From contig CALDFY010000167.1 in assembly GCA_937942115.1 (NCBI GenBank), positions 1-12,628 of the forward strand: DNA of 12,628 nt. Reading direction: 5' to 3'. Below the pieces are notes generated by a model. That model was not told the origin of the DNA, searched no databases, and saw only the letters and a program-made list of their open reading frames with translations. How positions within the stretch are numbered: position 1 is the stretch's first letter; every line of letters starts with the position of its first letter. A program made the translations under genes and the position numbers. Positions 10,792 through 12,628 of the stretch are shown in pieces. The stretch comes from an uncultured Anaerolineae bacterium (GTDB lineage: Bacteria; Chloroflexota; Anaerolineae; B4-G1; DUEL01).

Positions 10792-12628
10792 CTGGCTCTT
10801 TTCCTGCTCTCCGCCGCCGCGCTGGCCTTTGAGGTCAACCTCACCCGCCTCTTCTCCGTCGCCCAGTTCTACCACTTCGCCTTTATGACGGTCAGCCTGG
10901 CCCTGCTGGGCTTCGGCGCCAGCGGGACCTTTCTGAGCCTGGCCGGAGGGCGGATTCGCCGTCCGGAGCGCGCGCTCACGCTCCTGGCCTGGGGCTTCGC
11001 CCTCGGCGCCCCCGGCTCCTACGGGCTGACGCAGGCCCTCCCCTTTGACTCTTTCCGCGTCGTGCTGGACGGCCGGCAATGGGGCATCCTGGCCCTCCAC
11101 TACGTGGCCCTCTCCGTCCCCTTCTTCTGCGCGGGGGCGGCAACCGGGCTGCTCCTCTCCCTCCGGCGGGGCCAGGTGGGGCGGACCTACGCAGCCAACC
11201 TGACGGGTTCGGCCCTGGGATGCCTGCTGGCGGTGGTCGCACCGTCCCGCACCGGCGCCGAGGGGATGGTCTTCCTGACGGCCGCGCTGGGGGGACTTTC
11301 GGCCCTCCTCTTCTCCCGCCCCCGATGGCCCGCCGCCCTCCTCCAACTGGCCGTGGCTGGGGGACTGTTGCTGACCGCTTTCCAGCCCCCGCCCGTCCTC
11401 CACATCCGCCTCTCCCCCTACAAGGGCCTCTCCTACGCCCTCCAGTACCCGGATCGCCGACTGCTCCTGCGCGCCTGGAACGGCATCTCCCGGGTGGACG
11501 TGGTGGCGTCCTCCCTGATCCGCAGTCTCCCCGGACAGGGTATTGCATGCCGGGGACAGCCGCCGCCGCAGCGGGCCCTCTTCGTGGACGGGGACGACCT
11601 CAGCCCCATCACCCACGTCTCCGACCCGGCGGACCTGGCCCCGCTGACCGATTGTTTGCTGACGGCGCTGCCGTACCGCCTGCGGCCCGGGGCCCGCGCG
11701 CTGGTGCTGGACCCGCGCGGCGGCTGGGACCTCTGGGTCGCGCTGGCGGAGGGGGCCCGCTCGGTGACGGCGGTGGAGCCGAACCCGCTGGTTGTCGCTG
11801 CCGTCCGCGCCCAGGGGGCCTGGGCAGGAGACCTCTACGACCGCCCCGATGTCTCGCTCTTTGTAGAGGACGGGCGGGCCTTCCTGGCCCGCGCCGGCCC
11901 CCCGTACGACGTCATCCTCTTCGCCCTCTCCACGCCGTACCACCCCGTCACCTCCGGCGCCTACAGTCTGGCGGAGAATTACCGCTACACCGTGGAGGGG
12001 TTTGTCGCCGCGATGCGCCGCCTGACCGATGGCGGGCTTCTGGTGACCGTCCGCTGGGCCCAGTCGCCGCCCTCGGAGGAAGTACGGGCCTTCGCACTGG
12101 CGATAGAGGCAGTGGAGCAGACCGGCGGCGACCCGGCGCGCGCTCTGGTCGCCCTGCGCAGTTACAACCAGGTGCTCATCCTGGCCCGCCGGGGCCCTTT
12201 CACCCCGGAGGAACTGGCCGCGATCCGGGGATTCGCCGCCGCCCGTTCCCTGGACCTGGTCTACGCGCCGGACATCCGGCCCGAGGAGGCCAACCGCTAC
12301 AACGTGATGCCCACCCCGGAGCACTATCGGGCCTTCGTCGGGCTGATGGGGGCGGAAGACCGCGCCCGCTGGCTGGCCGACTACCCCTTTGACGTCGCGC
12401 CGCCCACCGATGACCGCCCGTTCTTCGGCCACTTTTTCCGCTGGCGGCAGATGCCGGAGGTGCTGGCGATGGCGGGCCACGTCTGGCAGCCGTTCGGCGG
12501 GGCAGGGTATCTGGTGCTGCTGGCGCTGTTGGGGATTTCTATCGTTGCGGCGGCCGTCCTGATCCTCCTGCCGCTGGCCTCACCCCACCCCCGGCGGCTG
12601 CGCCGCCACCCCCTCCCCGCTCCCGAAC
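10768..12628 (+). CDS. Membrane protein with spermidine synthase-like domain (3' end outside window)
   Basis: The frame is open to the window end with 620 residues visible, so the C-terminus is missing. About seven hydrophobic segments (near 8-24, 38-60, 70-88, 108-134, 147-160, 167-183, 189-205) are followed by a soluble domain and one more helix (581-605). A Rossmann-type methyltransferase/aminopropyltransferase fold begins at ALVLD (about 312), with SVTAVEPN (332-339, E337 ending strand 2) and FVEDGRAFL (365-373), then YDVILF. The usual glycine motif is degenerate (PRGGWDLW), so polyamine synthesis is unproven. Bacterial proteins with this fusion are commonly annotated spermidine synthase-like. 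The ATG at 10768 lies inside the heptanucleotide array without a Shine-Dalgarno; GTG at 10714 or 10726 are alternatives. The last 17 codons are palindromic repeat sequence. Confidence 0.8.
   Translation, partial: MHPASCSLLALFLLSAAALAFEVNLTRLFSVAQFYHFAFMTVSLALLGFGASGTFLSLAGGRIRRPERALTLLAWGFALGAPGSYGLTQALPFDSFRVVLDGRQWGILALHYVALSVPFFCAGAATGLLLSLRRGQVGRTYAANLTGSALGCLLAVVAPSRTGAEGMVFLTAALGGLSALLFSRPRWPAALLQLAVAGGLLLTAFQPPPVLHIRLSPYKGLSYALQYPDRRLLLRAWNGISRVDVVASSLIRSLPGQGIACRGQPPPQRALFVDGDDLSPITHVSDPADLAPLTDCLLTALPYRLRPGARALVLDPRGGWDLWVALAEGARSVTAVEPNPLVVAAVRAQGAWAGDLYDRPDVSLFVEDGRAFLARAGPPYDVILFALSTPYHPVTSGAYSLAENYRYTVEGFVAAMRRLTDGGLLVTVRWAQSPPSEEVRAFALAIEAVEQTGGDPARALVALRSYNQVLILARRGPFTPEELAAIRGFAAARSLDLVYAPDIRPEEANRYNVMPTPEHYRAFVGLMGAEDRARWLADYPFDVAPPTDDRPFFGHFFRWRQMPEVLAMAGHVWQPFGGAGYLVLLALLGISIVAAAVLILLPLASPHPRRLRRHPLPAPE
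12578..12628 (+). repeat. CCTCACCCC-family repeat within the reading frame at the window edge
   Basis: The first 15 bases (CCTCACCCCACCCCC) equal those at 10149-10163. An inner palindrome GGCGGC/GCCGCC follows, then text ending CTCCCGAAC, the same nine bases as at 24-32. It is read in frame as Pro/Arg-rich sequence just after the last membrane helix of the spermidine synthase-like protein. The rest of the element lies outside the window. Confidence 0.75.

Noticed and set aside
10741..10793. CRISPR-like direct repeats
   Set aside because: The 28-bp copies are adjacent with no spacers and are made of 7-bp subunits, so this is a tandem array.
11079..12392. Plus-strand open frame of 437 codons
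   Set aside because: Out-of-frame shadow of the membrane protein, rich in Pro, Gly and Arg. The true frame has membrane helices and a Rossmann domain and is open beyond the window end.
10621..12480. Long minus-strand open frame of about 600 codons
   Set aside because: Antisense to the spermidine synthase-like gene; the product is low-complexity Gly/Arg/Gln text without domains.

Overview
The window is a GC-rich bacterial segment. Gene content suggests a Chloroflexota (Anaerolineae-like) member, but this is an inference with no phylogenetic marker behind it. The supporting signs are a stand-alone AcsE-type methyltetrahydrofolate methyltransferase, several polyprenol-phosphate-type glycosyltransferases, a membrane-embedded spermidine-synthase-like protein, and many palindromic and heptanucleotide repeats between genes.

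Layout. Positions 1-375 hold only repeats: a tandem pair of long palindromes, a GC palindrome and a strong G-quadruplex motif. Positions 376-3927 are on the minus strand and read, in transcription order, plsY (3927-3268), a membrane glycosyltransferase overlapping it by 4 nt (3271-2102), an AcsE-like methyltransferase with its own extended -10 promoter (1996-1193) and a DPM1-like glycosyltransferase (1083-376). Positions 3928-5027 are a 1.1 kb gene-free repeat field with a 407-bp element bounded by 81-bp inverted repeats, a second G-quadruplex motif and a run of hairpins. Positions 5028-7191, also minus strand, hold a VapB-like antitoxin, an internally deleted vapC, a SAM methyltransferase, a membrane-anchored thioredoxin and an Alg5-like glycosyltransferase. 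The last three are joined by 4-nt GTGA/ATGA overlaps. uvrA lies at 10089-7240 on the minus strand. A divergent plus-strand unit starts at 10241: a small protein of unknown function, then a 17-unit heptanucleotide array (10673-10791), then a large membrane protein with a spermidine-synthase-like domain that runs off the window end.

How the genes relate. PlsY, three glycosyltransferases, the methyltransferase and the anchored thioredoxin all point to membrane lipid and envelope work. uvrA is the damage-recognition subunit of nucleotide excision repair and is functionally separate. The toxin gene is broken, so the toxin-antitoxin pair can no longer work as a normal module.

No CRISPR array, rRNA, tRNA, complete transposase or defence island was seen. 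The most unusual material is the repeat biology: a repeat array supplies the likely start codon of one gene, a palindromic repeat continues that gene's reading frame at its 3' side, and both window edges fall in the same repeat family.
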